This document shows positions 33,783 through 42,892 of a stretch of DNA of 60,306 nt, in pieces. The DNA comes from Aequorivita soesokkakensis (GTDB lineage Bacteria > Bacteroidota > Bacteroidia > Flavobacteriales > Flavobacteriaceae). A model generated the notes under the pieces. The model did no database searches. It was given only the letters and a program-made list of their open reading frames with translations, and was not told the origin of the DNA. Numbering within the stretch: the first letter of the stretch is position 1; the number at the start of each line of letters is the position of its first letter. Location of the stretch: NCBI RefSeq assembly GCF_001641085.1, contig NZ_LXIE01000028.1, forward strand, positions 1 through 60,306, written 5' to 3'. The position numbers and the translations under genes were made by a program.

Positions 33783-34667
33783 ATGACAAAACACAAGGCC
33801 GGATTCGTAAATATTATTGGAAACCCAAACGTGGGCAAAAGCACGTTGATGAACGCTTTTGTGGGCGAGCGCCTTTCCATCATCACTTCCAAAGCGCAGA
33901 CCACGCGCCATAGAATTTTGGGAATTGTGAACGGCGATGACTTTCAAGTGCTTTTGAGCGATACACCCGGAATCATAAAACCTGCCTACCAACTGCAGGA
34001 AAGTATGATGGATTTTGTGAAATCTGCCTTTGAGGATGCCGATATTCTTTTGTATTTGGTTGAATTGGGCGAAAAGGAGCTGAAAGATGAAGCGTTTTTC
34101 AAAAAAATAACCAATTCAAAAATTCCAGTTTTATTGCTGATAAATAAAATTGACAAAGGCAACGAGGAGCTGCTTTCCGAAGCCTTAAAGCTTTGGCAGG
34201 AAAAAGTTCCGAATGCTGAAATTTTCGCCATTTCGGCACTTCAGAATTTTGGGGTTTCCGAAGTTTTTAATCGAATTATTGAATTACTTCCCGAGTCGCC
34301 GCCATTTTATCCAAAAGACCAGCTCACCGATAAACCCGAGCGGTTTTTCGTAAACGAAGCCATACGCGAAAAAATATTGATGCACTATAAAAAGGAAATT
34401 CCCTATTCCGTTGAAATTGATACCGAGGAATTTTTTGAGGACGAAAATATCATCCGAATCCGCAGTATAATTATGGTTGAGCGCGAAACGCAAAAGGGGA
34501 TTATCATTGGCCACAAAGGTTCAGCTTTAAAGCGTGTGGGCACCGAAGCCCGAAAGGATTTGGAAAAATTCTTTGGAAAACAAATTCATTTAGAACTTTA
34601 TGTGAAGGTGAATAAAGATTGGCGAAGTAACGAAAGGCAGCTACGAAGATTCGGCTACAATCAATAA
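33783..34667 (+). CDS. era: GTPase Era
   Basis: A 294-residue GTPase that assists 30S subunit maturation at the 16S rRNA 3' end. The G1 motif GNPNVGKST lies near residues 13-21, DTPG near 61-64 and NKID near 121-124. The C-terminal KH domain carries KGIIIGHKGSALKRVG. The protein is complete and of normal length. It is cytoplasmic and may associate with the membrane. It is followed by a convergent gene five bases on. Confidence 0.97.
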   Translation: MTKHKAGFVNIIGNPNVGKSTLMNAFVGERLSIITSKAQTTRHRILGIVNGDDFQVLLSDTPGIIKPAYQLQESMMDFVKSAFEDADILLYLVELGEKELKDEAFFKKITNSKIPVLLLINKIDKGNEELLSEALKLWQEKVPNAEIFAISALQNFGVSEVFNRIIELLPESPPFYPKDQLTDKPERFFVNEAIREKILMHYKKEIPYSVEIDTEEFFEDENIIRIRSIIMVERETQKGIIIGHKGSALKRVGTEARKDLEKFFGKQIHLELYVKVNKDWRSNERQLRRFGYNQ

Positions 34668-34671
34668 CGAA

Positions 34672-35163
34672 TTATGATTGAATTGTTTTCAGCATAAAAT
34701 CATAAAGCTCGCGCATTCCGGGTTTTCCTTTTTTCTTTCCCATGGCTCCGGCGAAATACAGTAAAATCCAAGCCAATACCAAAATTGCTGCAATTACAAT
34801 TTGAATGGTTATTGAATTCCCTAATTTATAATTGGAGTATAGCCAAGTTAAATCAACCATAAATAGAATACCCACTGCAACATGCAGAAACATAAACATG
34901 GTCCAAATTGTTGGATTTGGTCCAAAAAATCCGTGCAAACTACACGAATTTTCATCTTTTTCAGAAATTTCCAAATGCAGTTGCGGCGACCAAAAATGCT
35001 GTTCCTTATTTGGAAGTTTTATAAAAATATGATCGTCCACGCAGGAAATCACAAATTTAGTTTGCGATTTTTTTGCTTCCGAAAATTTTACAACCAATTG
35101 TGAACAAGGTTTTTCAAGTTCCATTTGGAAACGTGGGCGCAATACAATTTCATTGGAAAGCAT
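34672..35163 (-). CDS. Hypothetical membrane protein
   Basis: A 163-residue protein. The N-terminal ~95 residues are soluble beta-rich sequence, followed by two membrane segments (TMFMFLHVAVGILFMVDLTWLY trimmed at both ends, and IQIVIAAILVLAWILLYFAGA) and a short basic tail (GKKKGKPGM). No family is recognised. It lies between era and der on the opposite strand; the same arrangement exists, as far as I recall, in other Flavobacteriaceae. Confidence 0.7.
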   Translation of the reverse strand: MLSNEIVLRPRFQMELEKPCSQLVVKFSEAKKSQTKFVISCVDDHIFIKLPNKEQHFWSPQLHLEISEKDENSCSLHGFFGPNPTIWTMFMFLHVAVGILFMVDLTWLYSNYKLGNSITIQIVIAAILVLAWILLYFAGAMGKKKGKPGMRELYDFMLKTIQS

Positions 35164-35247
35164 TCTTTAATTATTTATTTTTAAAGCCGTTAAAATAGTA
35201 TTTTTTCTGCCAACTAAAAGCTATTTTTGCACCCTAAAATTAAGATT

Positions 35248-36552
35248 ATGAGCATTGTTGCTGTAGTAGGAAGACCAAATGTAGGGAAATCCACTTTTTT
35301 CAATAGATTGATTCAGCGTCGTGAAGCCATTGTTGATGCAGTGAGTGGGGTTACGCGCGACCGTCACTACGGAAAAAGCGATTGGAACGGAAAGGAATTT
35401 TCGTTAATTGACACTGGAGGTTATGTAAAGGGAAGCGACGATATTTTTGAAGCTGAAATTGACAAGCAAGTGGAACTAGCCATTGATGAAGCAGATGCAA
35501 TAATCTTTATGGTTGACGTGGAAAGTGGCGTTACAGGAATGGACCAGGAAGTTGCAAAACTACTTCGCCGTTCAAAAAAACCAATCTTTTTGGCAATCAA
35601 TAAAGTTGATGGAGCTTCACGGGTAAATGATGCTTTGGAATTTTATTCTTTAGGTTTCGAAAATCAATACAACCTATCGAGCATTAACGGAAGTGGAACA
35701 GGTGAATTGCTCGATGATTTAGTGAAAGCATTGCCGGATAGAGAAGAACCGGATGATAGTGAGTTGCCAAGATTCGCAGTTGTGGGTCGTCCAAACGCTG
35801 GGAAATCCTCATTCATAAATGCCTTGATTGGTAAAGATCGTTATATCGTTACTGATATTGCAGGAACAACGCGTGATAGTATAGATACAAAATACGATCG
35901 TTTCGGTTTTGAATTCAATTTGGTTGATACGGCTGGAATTCGTAAAAAAAGTAAGGTAAAGGAAGACTTGGAATTCTATTCCGTAATGCGAAGCGTTCGC
36001 GCCATTGAACATTGCGATGTAATTATTTTGGTTTTTGACGCCACCCGTGGTTTTGACGGACAGGTTGAAAACATTTTCTGGCTTGCCCAGCGCAATAACA
36101 AAGGTATTGTGATACTTGCCAATAAGTGGGATTTAGTGGAAGACAAGGAAAGCAGCAGTGTGAAGGATTATGAAAAATATATCCGTCAGCAGTGTGAGCC
36201 TTTTGTGGACGTACCGATTGTTTTTGTTTCTGTTCTTACCAAACAACGTATTTATAAAGCCATTGAAACTGCGGTTGAAGTATACCAAAACCGAAGCAAA
36301 AAAGTGAAGACAAGTGAGTTGAATGAAGTTATGCTTCCCATAATTCAAAATTATCCTCCTCCGGCTTACAAGGCGAAATATGTAAAAATAAAATTCTGTA
36401 CGCAGTTACCAACGCCTTACCCAAGTTTTGCATTTTTCTGTAATCTGCCGCAGTATGTGAAGGATCCATATAAACGTTTCATTGAGAATAAACTACGGGA
36501 AAACTTTGATTTTTCTGGGGTTCCCATTACTGTTTATTTCAGAAAAAAATAA
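35248..36552 (+). CDS. der: GTPase Der (EngA)
   Basis: A double GTPase required for 50S ribosomal subunit assembly. The 434 residues hold two G domains: the first with [10 protein letters not shown] near 7-16 and DTGG, the second with [10 protein letters not shown] near 180-189 and [18 protein letters not shown]-terminal KH-like domain follows ([15 protein letters not shown]). I use ATG 35248; the upstream TTG at 35227 adds seven unconserved residues. A short hairpin (36561-36574) follows the stop. Confidence 0.97.
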   Translation: MSIVAVVGRPNVGKSTFFNRLIQRREAIVDAVSGVTRDRHYGKSDWNGKEFSLIDTGGYVKGSDDIFEAEIDKQVELAIDEADAIIFMVDVESGVTGMDQEVAKLLRRSKKPIFLAINKVDGASRVNDALEFYSLGFENQYNLSSINGSGTGELLDDLVKALPDREEPDDSELPRFAVVGRPNAGKSSFINALIGKDRYIVTDIAGTTRDSIDTKYDRFGFEFNLVDTAGIRKKSKVKEDLEFYSVMRSVRAIEHCDVIILVFDATRGFDGQVENIFWLAQRNNKGIVILANKWDLVEDKESSSVKDYEKYIRQQCEPFVDVPIVFVSVLTKQRIYKAIETAVEVYQNRSKKVKTSELNEVMLPIIQNYPPPAYKAKYVKIKFCTQLPTPYPSFAFFCNLPQYVKDPYKRFIENKLRENFDFSGVPITVYFRKK

Positions 36553-36645
36553 GGGCCTTTCCTTTTTTAAAAGGTAAATCTTTTATATTTAAACTTTATT
36601 TTCTCCCCAGTAAAATAAAATTTAAAAAGATTGAATCTACCATTT

Positions 36646-39414
36646 ATGCAGAAATACTTCTACTTGCTGATTTTCAGCATGCTTTCTTCATTGCTTTATG
36701 CTCAAAATTTTGAAATTACTGGGAAACTTGTTGACGAAAATGAAGAAATTCCTTTGGAATCAGCTACTGTCTTTGCAGAAAAAGTAGCCGATAGTTCATT
36801 AATAACTTATACAATTACCGGAAAACAGGGGGATTTTGAATTGGCCGGAAAATCTTCTTCCGAAGAGATAAACGTGAATATAAGTTATAATGGTTACACC
36901 CCATTCCGAAAAAAAGTAACACTTAACGGACAACCCATAGATTTAGGGACCATAAAAATGGCGGTTCTGGCCGAAGAGTTGGAAGGCGTTGTTGTTACTG
37001 CGAATCGGGCGCCCATTACCATTAAAAAAGATACGTTGGAATTTAATGCAGCTTCATTCAACACTAAAGCAAATGCAACGGTTGAAGATTTGCTGAAAGA
37101 ACTTCCGGGGGTTGAAGTAGATGCCCAAGGAAATATAACCGTAAATGGAAAACCTGTAAATAAAATATTGGTAAACGGAAAACCATTCTTCGGCGACGAC
37201 CCCACCATTGCAACCCGAAATCTTACAAAAGAAATCGTCGAAAAAATTCAGGTAACCGATACCAAAACAGATTCACAAGCTTTCACTGGCGAAAAAGGCG
37301 ACGAGAACAACAAAACCATAAACATCAAAATCGACGAAGAAAAAAACAAAGGAATTTTTGGTAGAGTAGCAGCTGGTGGCGGAACGGATAAACGTTTCGA
37401 GTATGCGGGACTTATAAATTATTTTGACAACGATTTTCGGGTGAGTGCGCTTGCTGGTGGAAATAATATCAATTCGCCAGGTTTTAGTTTTGGCGAAATT
37501 GAAAAAATGTTTGGCAGTGCCCGCTATATAAATATGAATAGCAATGGTTCCTTTAATTATAACGGAAGATCTTTTGGAGGAGGAGATGGAATTACAAATT
37601 CAAGAACTGCAGGCGCCAATTTTGCCGACGATTTTGGAAAAGGCTCAGACATATCTGCAGATTACTTTTATTCTTCCTCAAATTCTTTTAATGAAGAGTT
37701 GCGGAGCAGGGAAAATATTCTGCCCGAGAACAGATATTTCTCAACTTCCAGCTCCAATTCAGAAAATGATAATGACAGTCATTCTGCAAATCTTCGTTTT
37801 AAAACCCAAATAGATTCTACGTTTTTAATTGAGGTGCGCCCACAATTAACCTTTAATAAATCCATTACAGATTTAAACAAAAGTGAAGAAAGTAGAAATT
37901 TAGACCAAGAATTAATAAACCAATCACAAAACGATAACCACAGCGAGCGGGAAGGGAGAAATTTTGAAAGTGAATTAATTGTGACCAAAAAATACGGAAC
38001 TAAAGGTGGTTATTTCAGGATTAGGACGAACAATAAAATCAACGATGTAGATAACGAGGATTTTACGAATTCTTCCACACAAATTTTTGGCGATGAACCC
38101 AATTCTATCAATAGAAATCAACTAACTGAGGGTAAAACTAGTTCAGCGGATTTTAAAATCACACCGTCTTGGAGATTCCCAATTATTGCAGATACCCTTT
38201 TTCTTTATTTGGGATATAACTTTGAAAAGGATAAACGAAAAGACCGAAAAAGCGTTTTCGATTTTGATAACCAATCACAGCAATACGAAATCTTCAATAC
38301 AGCGCAAAGTACAGACTTTACAAATACAGATCAATCCTCCAAGCCTCAAGTAAGCCTAACATATACTTCAGAAAAATTACATACGGGTATCACTGTTGGC
38401 TATATTTTTAGAACCTTGGAAAGTAATGATGCCCTGCGAGCCATTAATTTTAAAAATGATTTTGACGCGTTGGAGTTGAGTTTTAATTTCAGATATCAAT
38501 TCAGTAAAAAATTCAGCACCTATATGGGTTATTATCTGCAAAATAATGCACCCTCCGTTGAGCAATTATCTCCTTTTGTGGATGTTTCAAATCCGTTGGA
38601 CATTACCCGAGGAAATCCAGATTTAAAACCTTCAAATTCGCATAATTTATATTTCGGAGCCAATAACTATGATTTTAAAACCCAATCAGGAATATATAGT
38701 TATATCAGGGCTGCAATGACCAATGATCGTGTGGCGCCAAATACTATTGTGGATGAAAATTTAGTGAGAAACACAACTTACGCAAACGTAAATGGCAATT
38801 ATGAACTATCCGGAAGTCTGGGTTACAGTAAAAATATAAAAATTGATACCTTGCGCAGTTTCAAGTATGGGGTGCAAATGTATGCCACTTTAAATAGAAA
38901 TATAAACTTTAATAACAACGTGCAATACGCCAGTAAAACGGTAAGTTATTTTCCATCGGTGAATTTAAGTTTTAAATGGAATGATTATTTTGAAATAAAC
39001 CCTGAATATTCATTAAACTTCAATACGAATACTTTCAATATCGATTCTTTTGAGGATAGAAAATATACACGGCACGAATTCAATTTGAAAACAACTACTT
39101 TTTTTCCTAAAAACCTGGAATGGAACAACGATGTTTCCTATATATACAATCCAGATGTTGCCAATGGATTTGAAAAAAATTATGTTTTTTGGAACAGTAC
39201 GGTATCTTATTCTTTCTTGGATGATAAGGCAAGTGCAAGTTTAAAAATTTATGATTTGCTCAATCAGAATAACAATGTAAAAAGAACTTCAAGCGAAGAC
39301 TATATTCAAGATATTGAAAGCACTGTTTTGAAGCAATATTTTATGCTTACGCTAAGTTACAAATTCAATACGCTTGGGAAGAAAGGAGAAATAGATGACA
39401 ATCCGTGGGATTGA
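36646..39414 (+). CDS. TonB-dependent-receptor-like outer membrane beta-barrel protein
   Basis: A 922-residue outer-membrane protein. After the signal peptide (YFYLLIFSMLSSLLYAQN) come a carboxypeptidase-regulatory-like domain (ITGKLVDENEEIPLESATVF) and a plug-like domain (VEDLLKELPGVEVDAQGNI, VNGKPFFGDDP). A large C-terminal barrel of the OMP_b-brl_3 type follows. No TonB box could be assigned. It probably binds and transports or senses a large substrate; no SusD partner is adjacent. ATG 36646 is chosen over TTG 36631. Confidence 0.88.
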   Translation: MQKYFYLLIFSMLSSLLYAQNFEITGKLVDENEEIPLESATVFAEKVADSSLITYTITGKQGDFELAGKSSSEEINVNISYNGYTPFRKKVTLNGQPIDLGTIKMAVLAEELEGVVVTANRAPITIKKDTLEFNAASFNTKANATVEDLLKELPGVEVDAQGNITVNGKPVNKILVNGKPFFGDDPTIATRNLTKEIVEKIQVTDTKTDSQAFTGEKGDENNKTINIKIDEEKNKGIFGRVAAGGGTDKRFEYAGLINYFDNDFRVSALAGGNNINSPGFSFGEIEKMFGSARYINMNSNGSFNYNGRSFGGGDGITNSRTAGANFADDFGKGSDISADYFYSSSNSFNEELRSRENILPENRYFSTSSSNSENDNDSHSANLRFKTQIDSTFLIEVRPQLTFNKSITDLNKSEESRNLDQELINQSQNDNHSEREGRNFESELIVTKKYGTKGGYFRIRTNNKINDVDNEDFTNSSTQIFGDEPNSINRNQLTEGKTSSADFKITPSWRFPIIADTLFLYLGYNFEKDKRKDRKSVFDFDNQSQQYEIFNTAQSTDFTNTDQSSKPQVSLTYTSEKLHTGITVGYIFRTLESNDALRAINFKNDFDALELSFNFRYQFSKKFSTYMGYYLQNNAPSVEQLSPFVDVSNPLDITRGNPDLKPSNSHNLYFGANNYDFKTQSGIYSYIRAAMTNDRVAPNTIVDENLVRNTTYANVNGNYELSGSLGYSKNIKIDTLRSFKYGVQMYATLNRNINFNNNVQYASKTVSYFPSVNLSFKWNDYFEINPEYSLNFNTNTFNIDSFEDRKYTRHEFNLKTTTFFPKNLEWNNDVSYIYNPDVANGFEKNYVFWNSTVSYSFLDDKASASLKIYDLLNQNNNVKRTSSEDYIQDIESTVLKQYFMLTLSYKFNTLGKKGEIDDNPWD

Positions 39415-39483
39415 TATTTTATAAGTTTCAGCTATAAAGGAAAATATAAAGAAGCGCTTTTCAGAAATTTACTGAATACTGAA

Positions 39484-40281
39484 CTACCAGCCACCACTAG
39501 CACCACCGCCGCCAAAGCCACCGCCTCCGAAACCGCCGCCAAAGCCGCCTCCGCCACCGAAACTTCCGCCACCGCCAAAGCTGCCTCCTCCGCCGCCAAA
39601 ACCGCCACGACCAAGGCTACTGAGCACAATAATATCAAGCAAACTTCCTCCGCCGCCACCTTTACCACCGCGACCGCCTTTACGTATAAGAGCTAAAATA
39701 ATAATGATAAATACGAAGATTATAAAAAAGGGGATGGGGGTTCCGTTTTTCTTCCCAAAATCACGATCTTCCTTAAACTCCCCTTTCAGCGCTGCAAAAA
39801 TTGCATCGCTACCTTTATCAAGACCTTCGTAATAATTTTCTGCTTTAAATTCAGGAATCATAATTCGGTTTATGATACGTTCAGACATTAAATCGGTGAT
39901 TCGGTATTCAATGCCGTAACCTGTATTTATATCAACTTTGCGGTCGTCTTTTGCAAGCGTGATTACAATTCCGTTGTCTTCCCCTTTTTGCCCGATTCCC
40001 CATTTTTGGCCCCATTCGGCACCGAGCATGGAAATGTCTTCGCCGTTTGTAGAACCAATAATGATGCAAACAATTTGCGTGCTAGTAGAATCTGCATAGC
40101 GAATCAGCTTATTTTCTAATGCAGTTTTTTGTGACGGTGTAAGCAGATTTATATAATCGTAAAGTGAAGTCTGAACGGAAGGTTTTGGAGGAATTTCATA
40201 TTGTGCCAAAACATTTTCAGATAAAAATGCAATGGCAATTAAAACAAATAGAATTTTATATTTCTGAAGAAAATGTTTCAT
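39484..40281 (-). CDS. TPM domain protein with Gly-rich tail (YgcG family)
   Basis: A 265-residue protein: signal peptide (residues 1-27, ending VLAQ), TPM domain (about 40-165, YDYINLLTPSQKTALENKLI and GWGQKWGIGQKGEDNGIVI-like features), one membrane segment (FFIIFVFIIIILALIRK), and a Gly/Phe-rich tail after residue ~205. The Gly repeats are natural low complexity for this family, not an assembly problem. With the next two genes it forms the common TPM-TPM-LemA group, probably envelope-associated. Its activity is unproven, although some TPM proteins were described as phosphatases in plants. Confidence 0.88.
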   Translation of the reverse strand: MKHFLQKYKILFVLIAIAFLSENVLAQYEIPPKPSVQTSLYDYINLLTPSQKTALENKLIRYADSTSTQIVCIIIGSTNGEDISMLGAEWGQKWGIGQKGEDNGIVITLAKDDRKVDINTGYGIEYRITDLMSERIINRIMIPEFKAENYYEGLDKGSDAIFAALKGEFKEDRDFGKKNGTPIPFFIIFVFIIIILALIRKGGRGGKGGGGGSLLDIIVLSSLGRGGFGGGGGSFGGGGSFGGGGGFGGGFGGGGFGGGGASGGW

Positions 40282-40327
40282 TGAAGGTGTTTACTGCCAA
40301 CTGATTTGCCGACTGAAATATTAAAAA

Positions 40328-40789
40328 TTATCCCACCGAAATATCATCCGGCAATTCATTTTTGTCATCTTTTTGATGAGGAAAATGTTTTTTCAACTGT
40401 TCGCCTGCCTTTAAGATTCCTTCCACCAAACCTTGTTTCATATCCCCATTTTTAAAATTGTTTATGATGATGTCTTTGGTGCTTTCCCAAAAATTCTGCC
40501 CTACAATATCGTTGATACCTTTGTCACCCATAATTACAAGGGTGCGATCGTTAACGGCAACATAGATAAGAACGCCGTTACGCTCTGCCGTGTTGTCCAT
40601 ATTCAGCATATCAAATACTTCCGCGGCACGGTCAAAGGCGTCAATGTGTTCGTTGGGTTCTTCCGCAGAAATTGAACTAGGTTCCAAATGAACCCGGATC
40701 TCTCCCGAGGTGTTTTTTTCAGCAATGCGAATGGCTTCAACAATAGCGGCTTCTTCTTCCGAAGTAAGAAAATCTTCAACTTTAGACAT
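40328..40789 (-). CDS. TPM domain protein, cytoplasmic form
   Basis: A 153-residue TPM domain without signal peptide: EEEAAIVEAIRIAEKNTSGEIRVHL at the start and ERNGVLIYVAVNDRTLVIMGDKGI in the centre. It begins one base after the LemA stop and so is cotranscribed with lemA and the larger TPM gene. The family is certain; the role is unknown. Confidence 0.88.
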   Translation of the reverse strand: MSKVEDFLTSEEEAAIVEAIRIAEKNTSGEIRVHLEPSSISAEEPNEHIDAFDRAAEVFDMLNMDNTAERNGVLIYVAVNDRTLVIMGDKGINDIVGQNFWESTKDIIINNFKNGDMKQGLVEGILKAGEQLKKHFPHQKDDKNELPDDISVG

Positions 40790-40790
40790 T

Positions 40791-41399
40791 CTAGTTATCT
40801 TTTCCTAAGTCATCAAAATTCACTTGTGGCGCTTTTTCAGTTCCTGCATCTGCTTTGAAATAAGCTTTTTCATGGAAGCCCAATATGCCAGCAAAAAGTT
40901 TTGTTGGGAATTGATTTACTTTAGTATTGAACTCACGAGCAGTGTCATTAAATCTATTGCGCTCCACGTTGATGCGGTTTTCGGTACGTTCCAGTTCGTT
41001 TATCAATTCCTTGAAATTTTCATTCGCCTTTAAATCTGGGTATCTTTCAAAAACTGCCAATAAACGTGAAAGGGCAGAGGTAACGCCTGCTTGCGCTTCT
41101 TGATACTGTGCAAGTTGCTCCGGAGTAATGTTTGAAGGGTCAATAGTTACAGATGTTGCTTTACTTCTGGCCTCGGTAACGGCAATTAATGTTGATTGTT
41201 CAAATTCAGCATATCCTTTTGCGGTGCTGACGATATTAGGAATAAGATCTGCACGACGTTGGTAGGAGCTTTCAACATTTGCCCATTGTGCCGTTGCGTT
41301 TTGGTCCAGTACTACAAGTTTATTGTTTAAACTCGCCATATAGGCGCCAATAAGGAGAATAATGCCAAGAATAATAATAATGGGTAACCATTTTTTCAT
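40791..41399 (-). CDS. LemA family protein
   Basis: A 202-residue LemA protein with one N-terminal membrane segment (LPIIIILGIILLIGAYMA) and the family signature KLVVLDQNATAQWANVESSYQRRADLIPN. It is helical outside the membrane. Its function is unknown, although it recurs with TPM-domain proteins as here. The order MerR - LemA - TPM - TPM on one strand with gaps of 13, 1 and 46 bases points to an operon. Confidence 0.92.
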   Translation of the reverse strand: MKKWLPIIIILGIILLIGAYMASLNNKLVVLDQNATAQWANVESSYQRRADLIPNIVSTAKGYAEFEQSTLIAVTEARSKATSVTIDPSNITPEQLAQYQEAQAGVTSALSRLLAVFERYPDLKANENFKELINELERTENRINVERNRFNDTAREFNTKVNQFPTKLFAGILGFHEKAYFKADAGTEKAPQVNFDDLGKDN

Positions 41400-41412
41400 G
41401 ATGAGGTTGTTT

Positions 41413-41742
41413 TTAGAGTTGTTCTTTAATTTTTATAAGTTCTGCTTTTACTGATTCCAATTTGCGGATAATCTCAAATTGGTCAAGTGTTTTTTGTTTG
41501 TTTTCCTTTAAATGGATTTTTGCGCCTTCCAATGTAAATCCGCGTTCTTTCACCAAATGATAGATGAGTTCAAGATTTTTTATATCCTGCGGCGTGAATT
41601 TTCTGTTGCCTTTTGCGTTTTTTTTCGGTTTTAATGCATCAAATTCCTTTTCCCAAAAACGTATAAGTGAAGTGTTCACACCGAAAGCTTCGGCTACTTC
41701 GCCAATGTTGTAATATAATCTTTCGGGTAGGTCTATGTGCAT
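41413..41742 (-). CDS. MerR family transcriptional regulator
   Basis: A 109-residue regulator with an N-terminal MerR winged helix (LYYNIGEVAEAFGVNTSLIR, FWEKEFDALKPKKNAKGNRK) and a short coiled coil (residues ~75-109). It has no obvious C-terminal effector domain, so it probably senses nothing small-molecule itself. It precedes lemA by 13 bases and may control that operon or act more globally; the target is unknown. Confidence 0.88.
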   Translation of the reverse strand: MHIDLPERLYYNIGEVAEAFGVNTSLIRFWEKEFDALKPKKNAKGNRKFTPQDIKNLELIYHLVKERGFTLEGAKIHLKENKQKTLDQFEIIRKLESVKAELIKIKEQL

Positions 41743-41790
41743 TAATTTTAGTTATGAGTTATGAGTTTTCTTTTCTTTGGAATTTGGAAT
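41743..41790. repeat. Solo simple-word repeat between MerR and M23 genes
   Basis: GTTATGAGTTATGAGTT and TTGGAATTTGGAATTTT words lie here (roughly 41753-41790). The style matches the other solo elements and cassette arms, with a local vocabulary shared partly with 53242-53310. Confidence 0.5.
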
Positions 41791-41791
41791 T

Positions 41792-42769
41792 TTAGTCTAA
41801 AGATTGGTTCTCTTCCTGTGCTTTTCTCAAAATATCAGCAAATTCTTCAGCCGTTAAACTTCCGTAATAGAAATTTATCGGGTTTATGCGTTCGCCATCC
41901 TTAAAAACTTCGTAGTGGCAATGCGGAGCTTCACTTCTTCCTGTGCTTCCAACAAAACCTATAATATCACCACGTTTTACTTTTTGTCCAGCCCGCACAT
42001 TGTATTTATACAAATGCCCGTAAAGACTTTCATAGCCATAACCGTGATCAATTACAACGTGGTTTCCGTAGCCTGTTGCGGTATTATCGGCACGAGTAAC
42101 TTTGCCGTCTCCTGTTGCATAAACTGGCGTTCCGCGTGGTGCGGTAAAATCCATTCCGTAGTGAAATTTCCGAGCTTTTGTAAATGGATCTGTGCGGTAA
42201 CCATAACCCGATGCCATTCGCGTTAAATCTTCGTTTTTTACTGGCTGGATTGCAGGAATGGCTTCCAAAAGTTTCTCTTTTTCCTCTGCAAGTTTCGCTA
42301 TTTCGTCCAGAGATTTTGACTGTACAACAATCTGTTTCGTCAAAATATCCAAATTGCGGGTTGTGTTTATAATTAATTTTGAATTGTCAAAACCTTCCAA
42401 ATCCTTGTAACGGTTTATACCTCCAAAACCTGCTTTTCGCTGTTCGTCTGGAATTGGGTTGCTTTCAAAATATACACGGTACAGGTTGTTGTCCCTATCC
42501 TCAACTTCAGCAAGTACTGCCTGTGCTTGCTCTATTTTTTTGTTCAGAAGCTCAAACTGAAGCTGCATATTGTTCAATTCACGCTGTAATGACAATTCCT
42601 TAGGGGTTTGAACTGATGGTAGGTTTATATAGACCAAAAGCAACAGAAAGCCACTAAGAAACATGCCTAAAAGACTTAAAGCGAAAATCTTTATTTTTCG
42701 GCCTTTTTTCTTTTCTATTTTTCGGTACGAAAGCGTTTCGCTATCGTAGTAATATTTAACCTTAGACAT
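41792..42769 (-). CDS. M23 family peptidoglycan endopeptidase, membrane-anchored
   Basis: A 325-residue protein with an N-terminal membrane segment (IFALSLLGMFLSGFLLLLVYI, near 28-49) and a periplasmic coiled coil (residues ~60-95). A C-terminal LytM domain follows, with KFHYGMDFTAPRGTPVYATG and the HCHYE motif holding zinc-binding histidines. It probably trims cell-wall cross-links or activates amidases. It is divergent from alaS, as is common in Bacteroidota. Confidence 0.92.
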   Translation of the reverse strand: MSKVKYYYDSETLSYRKIEKKKGRKIKIFALSLLGMFLSGFLLLLVYINLPSVQTPKELSLQRELNNMQLQFELLNKKIEQAQAVLAEVEDRDNNLYRVYFESNPIPDEQRKAGFGGINRYKDLEGFDNSKLIINTTRNLDILTKQIVVQSKSLDEIAKLAEEKEKLLEAIPAIQPVKNEDLTRMASGYGYRTDPFTKARKFHYGMDFTAPRGTPVYATGDGKVTRADNTATGYGNHVVIDHGYGYESLYGHLYKYNVRAGQKVKRGDIIGFVGSTGRSEAPHCHYEVFKDGERINPINFYYGSLTAEEFADILRKAQEENQSLD

Positions 42770-42843
42770 GCGTTAAAAAATTGCTATTTTTGCGCGTTGC
42801 TTGTTCGCGCGAAGTAAAGGTAACGTTTTTACAAATATATAAA

Positions 42844-42875
42844 TTGTTTATCACTGCGCCCAACCCTTAATTTTA
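42844..42875 (+). promoter_or_regulatory. Promoter of alaS
   Basis: TTG at 42844-42846 and TAATTTTA at 42868-42875 are separated by 21 bases. The ATG follows 17 bases on. Confidence 0.5.
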
Positions 42876-42892
42876 GCATAATTTTATAAGAA

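Noticed and set aside
36561-36574. Terminator after der
   Set aside because: The CCTTTT/AAAAGG stem is short and AT-rich with a weak T-tract; not strong enough to list.
39432-39668. Ala/Val-rich open frame antiparallel in register to the Gly-rich tail
   Set aside because: Alternative frame of the low-complexity tail of the TPM protein; composition explains the absence of stops.
39484-39670. Repeat array or assembly artefact in the GGC/GCC-rich region
   Set aside because: In frame it encodes the Gly-rich tail common to TPM/YgcG proteins.
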